Source: Collinsella aerofaciens
GTDB lineage: Bacteria > Actinomycetota > Coriobacteriia > Coriobacteriales > Coriobacteriaceae
Direction: 5' to 3'
Assembly: GCF_019131995.1 (NCBI RefSeq)
Contig: NZ_JAHONA010000020.1
Span: forward strand, 1-40,971
Length of the DNA stretch: 40,971 nt
Shown here piece by piece: positions 1 through 8,192 of the stretch (its first letter is position 1; each line of letters opens with the position of its first letter). The position numbers and the translations under genes are program-made. The notes below the pieces were generated by a model, which saw only the letters and a list, made by a program, of their open reading frames with translations, ran no database searches and was not told where the DNA came from.

Positions 1-332
1 TCGCCTTCCATTTTCGCTCCCCTCGGTCTGCCGCCTGCCCCGCGCCCGGGCCTCCAGACATTGCACTGACGGGAGCGCTACAATCCAATTGGCTTGTCCG
101 ATTGTCCGCGCTCATGCTCCTATTAGGTCATGGCAGGACTCCGGGACGCGGATGCCGGGGCGAGACAGGTCGGATTTGAGGACGGCCGAAGAGGCGTCAG
201 CAGGTCGGTGGGTCATCGTCCCGGCATTCAGCATCAGGGTAGCGCTGCGACGCGGAAATCGCGCGCCGTCGCCGCGCCCCGCAGTGCCCGCTTCCCCCAA
301 GGACAATTATCAGTGCAGGTAGGCGGGTTGCG
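1..332. other. Upstream region without a recognisable gene
   Basis: I see no supported coding region here: the open frames lack ribosome binding sites and have arginine/proline/alanine-rich random composition. A TACAAT hexamer at 79-84 could be a -10 element, but no good -35 lies 16-18 bp upstream. A stem of about 12 bp can form between 152-163 and 216-227 (core GCCGGG/CCCGGC), so a structured leader or small RNA is possible. I recognise no known RNA family in it. Confidence 0.3.
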
Positions 333-420
333 TATTTTCGGAAAACCGAGGGATGGTCGACCCATATGGTTCAAACGTAGTAGATAGGTCGTTTTCGTGG
401 CGCGGCCCCAAAACAGTCTT
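333..420 (+). repeat. Dispersed repeat, CTACTACGTTT family, copy 1
   Basis: This stretch carries an ATTTTCGnAAAAnCCG start, a GGATGGTC block and an AAACGTAGTAGATAGG block, followed by a TTTnGTGGCnCGGC-like end. Two more copies lie at 36962-37047 (inverted) and 37073-37150 (direct). It sits just upstream of tex and ends about 60 bp before its start codon, so it may overlap the tex promoter. The same order of blocks in all three copies shows common origin. The function is unknown. Confidence 0.7.
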
Positions 421-483
421 TTGGGACGGGTGGTATCCTTGGTAGCCCTGTGCTGCAAACGCACCTTAAACGCAAGGAGTCCC

Positions 484-2631
484 ATGGATCTTATCGCCCA
501 GCTCGCCCGCGAGCTCAACCTTAAGGCCGCCAACGTCGAGGCAGCCGTCAAGCTCATCGACGAGGGCAACACCATCCCCTTTATCTCGCGCTACCGCAAG
601 GAGGCCACAGGCGGAATGGACGACGTCGCCCTGCGCGCACTCGACGAGCGCCTGTCCTACCTGCGCAATCTTGAACAGCGCAAAGAGGACGTCCTTCTGC
701 TCATCGACGCCCAGGGCAAACTTACGCCCGAGCTCGAACAGCAAATTCGCGAGGCCGCGCAGCTCCAGCGTGTCGAGGACCTCTACAAGCCCTACCGCAA
801 AAAGCGCATGACCCGCGCACAGAAGGCCCGCGAGGCAGGCCTGGAGCCGCTTGCCAACGTGATCATCATGCAGGCCTCGGCCAAGGGCAGCGCGCTCGAC
901 ACCGCCGCGGCCTACGTCAACGAGGAAGCCGGCTTCGACACGCCCGAGAAGGCGCTCGCCGGCGCGGCGGACATCGTGGCCGAGACGGTGGCCGAAGACC
1001 CCGAGAACGTCGCCGACCTGCGCGCCTTTACGCAAAACACCGCCGACATCATCGTCGAGGCCACCGACCCCGCCGAGAAGACCCCCTACGAGCCGTACTA
1101 CAGCTATGATGAGCCGCTGCGCCGTATTCCCAACCACCGCGTGCTGGCTATCGACCGCGGTGAGCGCGAGGGCAAACTCCGCGTGCGCGTGAACGTCGAC
1201 GGCGCTGCCGCCACGGCGCGCCTCGGCAGCCGTTGGCCCCGACGCCAGGGCGTCTTCGCGCCCGTCTTTGACGCCGCCATCGCTGACGGCTACAAGCGCC
1301 TCATGGCCCCCTCGCTGGAGCGCGAGGCCCGCGCCAAGCTCACCGTTCGCGCCCAGACCGAGGCCATTAATGTCTTTGCCAAGAATCTCGAGGGCCTGCT
1401 CTCGGCACGCCCCGTGCGCGGCGCCCGCGTGCTCGCGCTCGATCCGGGCTACCGCACCGGCTGCAAGGTCGCCGTCATGGACGAGACCGGCAAGCTGCTC
1501 GACCACGGCGTGGTCTACCCCACCAAGCCGCGCCACGACGTCGCCGGCACCAAGCGCGAGCTCGCCCGCCTCGTCAAAAAGGACGGCGTCAACACCATCG
1601 TCATCGGCAACGGCACCGCCAGCCGCGAGACCGAGGAAGTCGTCTCGGAGTTCATTGCCGAGCAGGCGCCCAGCCTTCGCTACACCATCGTTAACGAAGC
1701 CGGCGCGTCGGTGTACTCCGCTTCCGAGCTCGCCAGCCAGGAATACCCCGACCTGGACGTCACCGTGCGTGGCGCCATGAGCCTGGGCCGCCGCCTGCAG
1801 GACCCGCTGGCAGAGCTCGTCAAGATTCCGCCCCAGTCCATCGGTGTGGGCCAGTACCAGCATGACCTTGACCAGGCCGAGCTCTCGCGCACTCTGGGCC
1901 ACGTGGTGGAGGACGTCGTTAACCGCGTGGGTGTCGACGTAAACACCGCGAGCGCAAGTCTGCTGGGATACGTATCGGGCATCACGCCGAGCGTGGCCAA
2001 AAACATCGTGGCCTACCGCGAGGAAAACGGCGCCTTTACCGATCGCCGCCAGCTCAAGAAGGTCCCCAAGCTGGGGCCCAAGGCATATCTCAACGCCGCG
2101 GGTTTCCTGCGCATTAGCGGCGGCAAGAACCCACTCGACGCGACAAGCGTCCACCCCGAGAGCTACGAGGTGGCCACGGCCGTCCTGGAGCGTGCCGGCG
2201 TTGCGGCAAGCGAGCTCAGCCGCGGCGGCGTGCCCGACATCGAGCGCCGCCTGGGCAGCATCTCGGCGCTAGCAAGCGACCTGAACTGCGGTACCCTGAC
2301 GCTCATCGACATTGTCAACGAGCTCAAGAAGCCCGGCCGCGACCCGCGCGACGACGCGCCCGAGGTGGTCTTTAGCCGCTCGGCGCTTTCTATCGACGAC
2401 CTGGAACCCGGCATGGAGCTCAAGGGCACGGTGCGCAACGTCGTCGACTTTGGCGCCTTCGTCGACGTGGGAGTGCACCAGGACGGCCTTGTGCACATCT
2501 CCAAGCTGGCCAACCGCTTTGTCAAGCACCCGAGCGACGTGGTGCGCATCGGTGACACGGTCAAGGTGTGGGTCGAAAAGGTCGATCGCGACCGCAAGAA
2601 GATCTCGCTCACCATGGTACAGGGCAAGTAA
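484..2631 (+). CDS. tex: Tex-family S1 RNA-binding transcription accessory protein
   Basis: This is a 715-residue protein of the Tex family. These are nucleic-acid binding proteins implicated in transcription and RNA handling in the cytoplasm. The order of parts fits the family: a helical N-terminal region (Tex_N), a YqgF/RNase H-like domain (around VLALDPGYRTGCKVAV, residue ~315), paired helix-hairpin-helix motifs (SLLGYVSGITPSVAKNIV and LKKVPKLGPKAYLNAAGF) and a C-terminal S1 domain (GMELKGTVRNVVDFGAFVDV, ending KKISLTM). I chose the ATG at 484 because AAGGAG lies at 475-480. A longer frame back to 397 has no ribosome binding site and runs into a dispersed repeat. Length matches the family (700-780). 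It is a single gene, convergent with tal. Confidence 0.95.
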   Translation: MDLIAQLARELNLKAANVEAAVKLIDEGNTIPFISRYRKEATGGMDDVALRALDERLSYLRNLEQRKEDVLLLIDAQGKLTPELEQQIREAAQLQRVEDLYKPYRKKRMTRAQKAREAGLEPLANVIIMQASAKGSALDTAAAYVNEEAGFDTPEKALAGAADIVAETVAEDPENVADLRAFTQNTADIIVEATDPAEKTPYEPYYSYDEPLRRIPNHRVLAIDRGEREGKLRVRVNVDGAAATARLGSRWPRRQGVFAPVFDAAIADGYKRLMAPSLEREARAKLTVRAQTEAINVFAKNLEGLLSARPVRGARVLALDPGYRTGCKVAVMDETGKLLDHGVVYPTKPRHDVAGTKRELARLVKKDGVNTIVIGNGTASRETEEVVSEFIAEQAPSLRYTIVNEAGASVYSASELASQEYPDLDVTVRGAMSLGRRLQDPLAELVKIPPQSIGVGQYQHDLDQAELSRTLGHVVEDVVNRVGVDVNTASASLLGYVSGITPSVAKNIVAYREENGAFTDRRQLKKVPKLGPKAYLNAAGFLRISGGKNPLDATSVHPESYEVATAVLERAGVAASELSRGGVPDIERRLGSISALASDLNCGTLTLIDIVNELKKPGRDPRDDAPEVVFSRSALSIDDLEPGMELKGTVRNVVDFGAFVDVGVHQDGLVHISKLANRFVKHPSDVVRIGDTVKVWVEKVDRDRKKISLTMVQGK

Positions 2632-2640
2632 ACCGCCAAA

Positions 2641-2856
2641 GCAAAGGTACCCCCTGTAGCGATGTGCAAAATCGCGAGTATTCTGCAAATTCCACCGTTC
2701 CGGATGCCCCTCAGAGACGAAAAAGCATGGAACAGCCCCCGTTTTAGCGTCATCAGAGCCAAAACGGGGGCCGTTCCATGCTTCGGTTAACTGATAAAGA
2801 CCTTTACCTTGCTGAATACTCTCAATTTTGCACGGCGCAGGCGGGGGTACCTTTGC
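2641..2856. repeat. Element with ~45-bp inverted termini (copy 1)
   Basis: The ends 2641-2687 and 2809-2856 are inverted copies of each other: AAGGTACCCCC, then a GTGCAAAAT block, then GAGTATTC-GCA. The same terminal sequence borders another element at 40635-40870, with a different interior. Inside this copy is a strong hairpin (2724-2782). The element fills the convergent space between tex and tal. It resembles a small non-autonomous mobile element; no transposase is nearby. Confidence 0.7.
2724..2782. repeat. 22-bp inverted repeat inside the element
   Basis: Arms 2724-2745 and 2761-2782 pair over 22 bp with a single A-C mismatch and a 15-nt loop. The core is CCCCCGTTTT/AAAACGGGGG. There is no T-run after either arm, so it is not a classical intrinsic terminator. 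It may still block transcription between the convergent tex and tal genes. Confidence 0.7.
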
Positions 2857-2861
2857 CCACG

Positions 2862-2906
2862 GCAGGATATGGAAGCCAAGCGCCAACTTGCTGGCAAGCT
2901 CGTGTC
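2862..2906 (-). pseudogene. Duplicated remnant of the tal 3' end
   Basis: The stretch reads ELASKLALGFHILP on the minus strand and repeats the end of the neighbouring transaldolase (FAKDIAALGFHILP, stop at 3012). GGCAGGATATGGAAGCC is identical in both copies. The codon after the final proline is TGG here instead of the real stop TAG. The two copies bracket the large palindrome at 2911-2981. It is either what remains of a second tal gene, or a copy of the gene end made when the palindrome was inserted. Confidence 0.6.
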
Positions 2907-2910
2907 GGCA

Positions 2911-2981
2911 GCCCCGGCCTTTCCTTTGCCTAGCGCGACCCTCGCGGAGCGCGTGAGCGATAGGGAAAGGAAAGCCGGGGC
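2911..2981. repeat. Large hairpin downstream of tal (class II palindrome)
   Basis: The outer arms 2911-2927 and 2966-2981 pair (GCCCCGGCCTTTCC with its complement, one bulge). Read in the direction of tal transcription the interior runs TCGCT, a short central hairpin around GCGCTCCGC, then GAGGGTCGC. The palindrome after the SRP RNA gene (36611-36715) has the same plan. It lies about 30 nt past the tal stop codon. Confidence 0.65.
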
Positions 2982-3011
2982 GAGCAGCCCGCGGCGTAGT
3001 CAGTGTTCGCG

Positions 3012-3716
3012 CTACGGCAGGATATGGAAGCCCAAAGCGGCGATATCCTTGGCAAAGCCGCGCACGGTGTCGAGCGAGACCTCGTACGGGTCGCGACCGA
3101 TGTTCTTGCGCTTGGCCAGGATGCTGTTGGGCACCGTAATGATCTGGCAACCGCAGGCTTCTGCCTGGTAAATGTTGATGAGCTCGCGCGTGGACGCCCA
3201 CAGGACCTCACAGTTGGGCTTTGCGGCGGCCTTCTTAACCGACTCCGTCATAAACGGAATGGGGTCGACGCCGGTATCGGCGATGCGGCCGGCAAAGAGC
3301 GAGATGATGGACGGCGTCTCGGTGTCAACGGCCTCGACCATCTCGTCGACCTGCTTAGGCGTAAAGATGGTAGTGACGTTGACCTTGATGCCGTCGGCCG
3401 AAAGCTTGCGCACCAGCTCGGCGGTGGACTCGCCCTTGGTGGTCACGCACGGAATCTTGACGTAGACGTTCTCGGCCCAGGTAGCGATCTCGCGCGCCTC
3501 GACCTCCATGGTCTCGACGTCGTCGGCAAAGACCTCAAACGAGACGGATACATCGGTGATGTGGGCCAGGACCTCTTTGGCAAACGCGCGGTAATCCGTC
3601 ACGCCGCCCTTCTTCATAAGGGACGGGTTGGTCGTGAAACCCTGAACGTTGCCGTTCTCGTACATGTCGAGCATGCCCTCGAGGTTTGCACCGTCAGCGA
3701 ACACCTTGATTGCCAT
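3012..3716 (-). CDS. tal: Transaldolase / fructose-6-phosphate aldolase family protein
   Basis: This 234-residue cytosolic class I aldolase belongs to the small transaldolase (FSA/MipB/TalC-like) subfamily. These enzymes act in the non-oxidative pentose phosphate pathway or cleave fructose 6-phosphate. Family signatures are GFTTNPSLMKKGGV near residues 26-39 and VYVKIP, where Lys87 is the expected Schiff-base lysine. SLFAGRIADTGVDP follows. The start at 3716 gives MAIKVFADGANLEGML, as in relatives, with AAAGGA upstream. A longer frame to 3740 lacks a ribosome binding site. Transaldolase and FSA activity cannot be told apart from sequence alone. It is a single gene with a class II palindrome and a duplicated 3' remnant just downstream. 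Confidence 0.88.
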   Translation of the reverse strand: MAIKVFADGANLEGMLDMYENGNVQGFTTNPSLMKKGGVTDYRAFAKEVLAHITDVSVSFEVFADDVETMEVEAREIATWAENVYVKIPCVTTKGESTAELVRKLSADGIKVNVTTIFTPKQVDEMVEAVDTETPSIISLFAGRIADTGVDPIPFMTESVKKAAAKPNCEVLWASTRELINIYQAEACGCQIITVPNSILAKRKNIGRDPYEVSLDTVRGFAKDIAALGFHILP

Positions 3717-3909
3717 CTGCCTGATTCCTTTCGCTTGCACATGGGCGTTAAACTGCTAAACACTTTACCTACGTTTATCAAGGCGTGAGCTGCGGTTTTT
3801 TATCTTCTCGGCGAACGGTATAAACACCTCAGTGTTTGGATTGATAAATCGATTGAGCATGCAAAAGCAAAGAGTCGCAGTTTGAGCAAACGTCAGAACG
3901 CGGGATTCA

Positions 3910-4737
3910 TTAGATGAGGCCGAAATGCTGCATCGCTGTGACGGTACCGTCGTGTGCGACATCGTCGGTCACGTAGTCGGCGACCGCCTTGACCTCGGGC
4001 ATGGCATTACCCATGGCCACGGCCGTCTCGACGGCGGCGAGCATGCCCAGGTCGTTGCCCGAATCGCCAAAGCCAAAGGTGCGCGCATTTCCCTCGCGGC
4101 CCAGATACGTCAGCGCTCGCGCCACGCCCACGCCCTTGTCGATGCCCTTGGGGCTCAGCTCGCGATTCTGGCCACCGGTGTTGCACAGCTCAAACTCGCG
4201 ATCGATAAAGCCGTCATCATTGGCTACGCGAGCCAAACTGGGCACATTGAGGCATACCTTGCCCACGCGCAGACTGCCGTCGACGCGCATCTCCTCGGCG
4301 CTGTGCACCACAGAAGTGCCGATCAGAGACGACTGCTCAACACCCGCAGGTTCCAAGGCAAAAGTAGCCACGTTGGTCTCGAAAAAGGCCTCAATCCCTG
4401 CCGCGGCCATACGGCGTGCAAGCTCCTCGATAACGTGCTCGTCAAAGCAGTCCTCATGCACCACGCGGCCCTCGACCTCGAGCGTCGCTCCCGCCATGGC
4501 AACGACGCCCGCGGGGTCGAGCGCGCGCAGGCCATCGGCGATCAGCCACAAGGGACGACCCGTGCAGATAAATGCCTGGTGACCCGCATTGCGCAGGCGA
4601 TGAAACGCCTCGACGACCGCCTGCGAGGGGCGAACCGCCGAAAAGTCCTTGTCGGTCATGTTGTCGGGATCGAACGACGTCAGCGTGCCGTCCACGTCAA
4701 AAAAGAGCACAGCGGGTTCGGGACACGCATCAATCAT
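3910..4737 (-). CDS. HAD-superfamily hydrolase, Cof type
   Basis: This 275-residue cytosolic protein is a Cof-type (class IIB cap) haloacid dehalogenase-like phosphatase, usually acting on sugar or nucleotide phosphates. Motif I is FFDVDGTLTSFD, with Asp14 as nucleophile and Asp16 as acid/base. Motif II is the Thr in ICTGRP. Motif IV is FGFGDSGNDLGML near the C-terminus. The substrate cannot be deduced. The ATG at 4737 is preceded by AAAGGA; the upstream extension to 4773 has no ribosome binding site. It is divergent from rlmKL, with only about 75 bp between the two starts, so their promoters must lie close together or overlap. Confidence 0.88.
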   Translation of the reverse strand: MIDACPEPAVLFFDVDGTLTSFDPDNMTDKDFSAVRPSQAVVEAFHRLRNAGHQAFICTGRPLWLIADGLRALDPAGVVAMAGATLEVEGRVVHEDCFDEHVIEELARRMAAAGIEAFFETNVATFALEPAGVEQSSLIGTSVVHSAEEMRVDGSLRVGKVCLNVPSLARVANDDGFIDREFELCNTGGQNRELSPKGIDKGVGVARALTYLGREGNARTFGFGDSGNDLGMLAAVETAVAMGNAMPEVKAVADYVTDDVAHDGTVTAMQHFGLI

Positions 4738-4812
4738 ATGGGTTCCTTTCGAGGATAAGGGCAAACGAAGCATCCATCATATAATGGAGCGACGCAATCA
4801 GAGAGGTCACCC

Positions 4813-7380
4813 ATGGAATTTCATGCAAGCTGCCCCGAGGGCTTTGAATCCGCACTCGCCGACGAGCTCAAGCGGCTCGGGCTTTCGCATGTCCGCCGCC
4901 TGAAGGGCCGCGCTACGTTTGAGGGCGAGCTCGAAGAAGGCTACCGCGCCTGCCTGTGGTCGCGCCTGGCGAGCCGCGTGTTCGTGGTGCTCGGGCGCTT
5001 TGAGGCGCAGGATGCCGATGAGTTGTACGACGGCGTTTACGACATCGCCTGGGAGAGCATTGTTCGCCCCGGCGCCACCATCGCCATCACCGCCCGCGGC
5101 GTGACCGAGCAGCTGCGCAACACGCGCTTCTCGGCCCTGCGCGCCAAGGACGCGCTGTGCGACCGTCTGGCCGAGACCACGGGCCGTCGCGCCGATGTCG
5201 ACGCCGCCGATCCCGACGTTCACCTGCTGCTTTCGCTGCGTCAGCGCCGCGCGAGCATCAGCCTGGACCTTTCGGGCGACCCGCTGTTCAAGCGCCTGCC
5301 GCCCGCCGCGACCCGCGCCGGCGAGGGCACGCACGTGCTGCGCCCCGACTACGCCGCCCTGGTGCTTGCGCAAGTCGGCTGGACCGCACTGTGCGAGCGC
5401 GAGCTAACGGCCGACGATTACGAGAATGAAGCTCTGCCCACGCTGGTCGACGCCTCGTGCGCCGGCGGCGGCCTGCTGCTGGAAGCCGTGAATATCCTAA
5501 CCGACCGCGCCCCGGGTGCCGTCCGCGAGCGCTGGGGCTTTGAGGGCTGGCAGCTGCATGACGCCGCCCTGTGGGAGCAGCTGCGTGCCGAAGCGCGCGA
5601 GCGCGAGACGACGGCACGCGAGCGCCAGGCGCGCATCGTTGCCGTGGATGTTGACCCCGCCGCCCGCAAGACCGCTGAGCGCATGGTTAAATGTGCCGGC
5701 TACAAGCGCTTTGTCGATTTTTGCGCCGCCAAGTCCGCCACCGTACTGGACCATGCGGGCGCCGTTGCCGGTGCCGCCGTGGTCGCGGATACGACCGAGA
5801 CACCGCTTTCGCTCATGCATGACACCATGACGCTGGTCGGCGAGCTGCGCCGCGCGCCCGAGCTTGCCGCGGCGCCGGTCGCCGCGCTCACCCGCGACGG
5901 ATTGTTGGCCCGCGCGCTCCACGCCGAGCCCAAGCGCTCGATCGCCGTCATGCCCAACAACGAGGAGGCGACCGTCGAAGTCTGGCCTTCGCTCGACCAC
6001 GCCGCCGCAGCGTTTGAGGCTGCGACCAGCGCGGATGCCGAGGCTGAGGTTGCGGACGCCAACGAAGTCAACGACAAAGCCGCCGCTTCCGCCATGCCCG
6101 AGCCTGCCGCCATGCTCGACCTGGGTGACGGCAAGCCGCTGCCCGTGCTCATCCCCGAGTCGGAGCAGTTCGCCAACCGCCTGCGTAAGAACGCCCGTCT
6201 GCGCCGCAAGTGGGCCAAGCGCGAGGGCGTGAGCTGCTACCGCGTCTACGATGCCGACCTGCCCGATTACTCCGCCGCCATCGATCTGTACGAGGGTTGC
6301 CCGCAGACGCCGGGCCGCTGGCTCGTCATCGCCGAATACGCTGCGCCCAAGACCATCGACCCCGCACTAGCCCAGGCCCGCATGCTCGACATCTTGGCCA
6401 TCGCGCCACGCATCCTAGATGTTCCGGCCGAGCATGTGCACGCCAAGGCCCGCATGCGTTCACGCGGCGGTTCGCAGTACGGCAAGCAGGGCGCCGGCAA
6501 GGGCGGCTCGGGCGAGCGAGCCAACATCGCGCGCCGTCGCCTGCCGCTCATCGAAGAGGGCGGCCTTACCTTTGCCGTCAACTTTGACGACTACCTGGAC
6601 GTCGGCATCTTCCTGGATCACCGCGTCACCCGCAACCTAGTGCGCGAGCACGCCAAGCAGGCGCGCCGCTTCCTCAACCTGTTTGCCTACACCGGCACCG
6701 CCACCTGCTATGCTGCCGACGGCGGCGTCGAGGAAACCGTGACAGTCGACCTTTCCAACACCTACCTGGACTGGGCCGAGCGCAATATGCGCCAAAACGG
6801 CTTTGTTGGTCCGCAGCATCATTTTGTGCGCGACGACGTGCTCGCCTGGATTCGCGACCAGCGCCAGACGCGCAACCGCTGGGACCTGATCTTTGTCGAC
6901 CCGCCCACGTTTTCGAACTCGTCCAAGATGGGCCGTCGCACCTGGGATGTCCAGCGCGATCACGTTGAGCTGTTGGCCGGCGTGTCGCGCCTACTCACGC
7001 AGGGCGGCCATGCCATCTTTAGCTGTAACCTGCGTGGCTTCCGTCCCGAGACGCGCAAGCTCGCGCGTGCGGGCGTGGTGCTGCAGGACATTACGGCGCA
7101 GACCATCCCCGAGGACTTCGCGCGCAACCAGAAGGTGCACCACTGCTATATCGTGCGCCGCCTGCCCATCGAGGACGCCATGGCCGAGGTCGGCTTTAGT
7201 GCCGAGGAGATTGCCGAGCGCGTCGAGGAGCTGCGCAGCCCCGAGACCCGCAAGCCCCGCGCGGCAGCGCCCCGTTCGATGCCCACCGGCGACGACAGGC
7301 CGCACGCCACCGGCAAACCCTCCCCCGCCGGCAAACCAAAAAAGAAGAAGTTCTACGCCAGCAAACCAAAGGGCAAATAA
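4813..7380 (+). CDS. rlmKL: RlmKL-type bifunctional 23S rRNA methyltransferase with degenerate RlmL half
   Basis: The 855-residue protein has the RlmKL layout: an N-terminal THUMP-like region, an RlmL-type methyltransferase (m2G2445) and an RlmK-type one (m7G2069). The RlmK half looks intact: FDDYLDVGIFLDHR near 591, LFAYTGTATCYAADGG near 623 and FVDPPTFSNSSKM near 694. The RlmL half is unusual. The SAM loop normally close to DPxCGSGT reads VDASCAGGG (212-220), and I cannot find the NPPYGER catalytic motif. That region instead holds an alanine/glutamate-rich stretch (about 390-440). The tail is lysine-rich. It is longer than E. coli RlmKL (702). GAGAGG precedes the ATG at 4813. Overall family is certain; loss of RlmL activity is inference. 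Confidence 0.85.
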   Translation: MEFHASCPEGFESALADELKRLGLSHVRRLKGRATFEGELEEGYRACLWSRLASRVFVVLGRFEAQDADELYDGVYDIAWESIVRPGATIAITARGVTEQLRNTRFSALRAKDALCDRLAETTGRRADVDAADPDVHLLLSLRQRRASISLDLSGDPLFKRLPPAATRAGEGTHVLRPDYAALVLAQVGWTALCERELTADDYENEALPTLVDASCAGGGLLLEAVNILTDRAPGAVRERWGFEGWQLHDAALWEQLRAEARERETTARERQARIVAVDVDPAARKTAERMVKCAGYKRFVDFCAAKSATVLDHAGAVAGAAVVADTTETPLSLMHDTMTLVGELRRAPELAAAPVAALTRDGLLARALHAEPKRSIAVMPNNEEATVEVWPSLDHAAAAFEAATSADAEAEVADANEVNDKAAASAMPEPAAMLDLGDGKPLPVLIPESEQFANRLRKNARLRRKWAKREGVSCYRVYDADLPDYSAAIDLYEGCPQTPGRWLVIAEYAAPKTIDPALAQARMLDILAIAPRILDVPAEHVHAKARMRSRGGSQYGKQGAGKGGSGERANIARRRLPLIEEGGLTFAVNFDDYLDVGIFLDHRVTRNLVREHAKQARRFLNLFAYTGTATCYAADGGVEETVTVDLSNTYLDWAERNMRQNGFVGPQHHFVRDDVLAWIRDQRQTRNRWDLIFVDPPTFSNSSKMGRRTWDVQRDHVELLAGVSRLLTQGGHAIFSCNLRGFRPETRKLARAGVVLQDITAQTIPEDFARNQKVHHCYIVRRLPIEDAMAEVGFSAEEIAERVEELRSPETRKPRAAAPRSMPTGDDRPHATGKPSPAGKPKKKKFYASKPKGK

Positions 7381-7383
7381 CAA

Positions 7384-7450
7384 AGTTGCGGTGGAATACG
7401 GACTGTTTTGCCTGGAATTAGGCAGATTTAGACCGTATTTCACCGCAACT
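7384..7450. repeat. AGTTGCGGTGGAATA hairpin, copy 1
   Basis: Arms 7384-7401 and 7433-7450 pair over 18 bp with one mismatch. The outer sequence AGTTGCGGTGGAATA is shared with the hairpin at 37192-37258, whose inner stem is different. Both lie immediately 3' of genes. Here it separates the convergent rlmKL and kdpE-like genes and may end transcription from both sides. Confidence 0.75.
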
Positions 7451-7474
7451 CATATTGGGATGGTGGTTGGCGAT

Positions 7475-8188
7475 CTAGCCTTGGGTGACCAGTCGGTAAC
7501 CGATGCCCACGTGCGTTTGGATATAGCGCGGATGCGCGGGGTCAGACTCGATCTTCTTGCGCAGCGTGCCCATAAAGACGCGCAGGCTCGCAAGGTCGCT
7601 CTTGGTCGCCGTGCCCCAAATCTCGTGCAGAATAAACTGATGCGTGAGCACCTTGTCGGCGTTGTGCGCCAGCAAGCAGAGCAACTTGTACTCGATCGGC
7701 GTCAGATGCAGCTCCTCGCCGTCCATCGTGGCGATGCCGGCATCAAAGTCGATATGCAGCTCGCCGGTATCGAACGTGCCCTCGGACGAACCCGCACCTA
7801 TTTGCGCATACGAAAGACGCCTGAGCGTGGTGCGGATACGCGCGAGCAGCTCCTCGACCGAAAACGGCTTGGTCAGATAGTCATCGGCACCGGCATCGAG
7901 CGCGCGGATCTTGTCTGCATCCTCGCTGCGCGCCGAGACCACGATAATCGGCATGCCCGACCACGTGCGCACCGACTCGACCACCTTGACGCCGTCCATA
8001 TCGGGCAAGCCCAGATCGAGCAGCACAATGCTCGGCGCCTGCGACGAGGCGGCGGCGATGGCGGCATGGGCGGTCTCCACGGCCATATGACGCAAGCCGT
8101 GCGCCTCGAGCGCGGCAACAATAAGGTTGCGGACGGCGGGATCGTCCTCAACGACCAAGATGAGCGGTTTTACGGCAGAGTTCGGCAC
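7475..8188 (-). CDS. kdpE: KdpE-like OmpR-family response regulator
   Basis: This 237-residue cytosolic DNA-binding regulator has a receiver domain (VVEDD near 12-16, phosphoacceptor Asp58 in LLDLGLPDMDG, conserved Lys in DYLTKPF). A C-terminal winged helix follows (LTPIEYKLLCLLAHNADKVL, then IWG). The linker and receiver resemble KdpE. I chose the GTG at 8188: AAGGAG lies 7 nt upstream and overlaps the end of the kinase gene, with a 4-nt gap between them. The reading frame extends further but would overlap the kinase. It is the last gene of the kup-kdpDE-like operon. No kdpFABC genes are in the window, so kup itself is a likely target by proximity. Confidence 0.88.
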   Translation of the reverse strand: MPNSAVKPLILVVEDDPAVRNLIVAALEAHGLRHMAVETAHAAIAAASSQAPSIVLLDLGLPDMDGVKVVESVRTWSGMPIIVVSARSEDADKIRALDAGADDYLTKPFSVEELLARIRTTLRRLSYAQIGAGSSEGTFDTGELHIDFDAGIATMDGEELHLTPIEYKLLCLLAHNADKVLTHQFILHEIWGTATKSDLASLRVFMGTLRKKIESDPAHPRYIQTHVGIGYRLVTQG

Positions 8189-8192
8189 AGCG

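Noticed and set aside
1..332. RNase P RNA, tmRNA or 6S RNA
   Set aside because: The conserved signature sequences of RNase P RNA and tmRNA are absent, and I could not fold a convincing 6S-like structure by eye.
466..2154. Long minus-strand open frame opposite tex
   Set aside because: It is the antisense shadow of a clear Tex protein in GC-rich sequence, with low-complexity Gly/Val/Leu composition.
2724..2782. Ordinary intrinsic terminator for tex
   Set aside because: The hairpin is strong, but no T-run follows on either strand and it is nested in an element with inverted termini.
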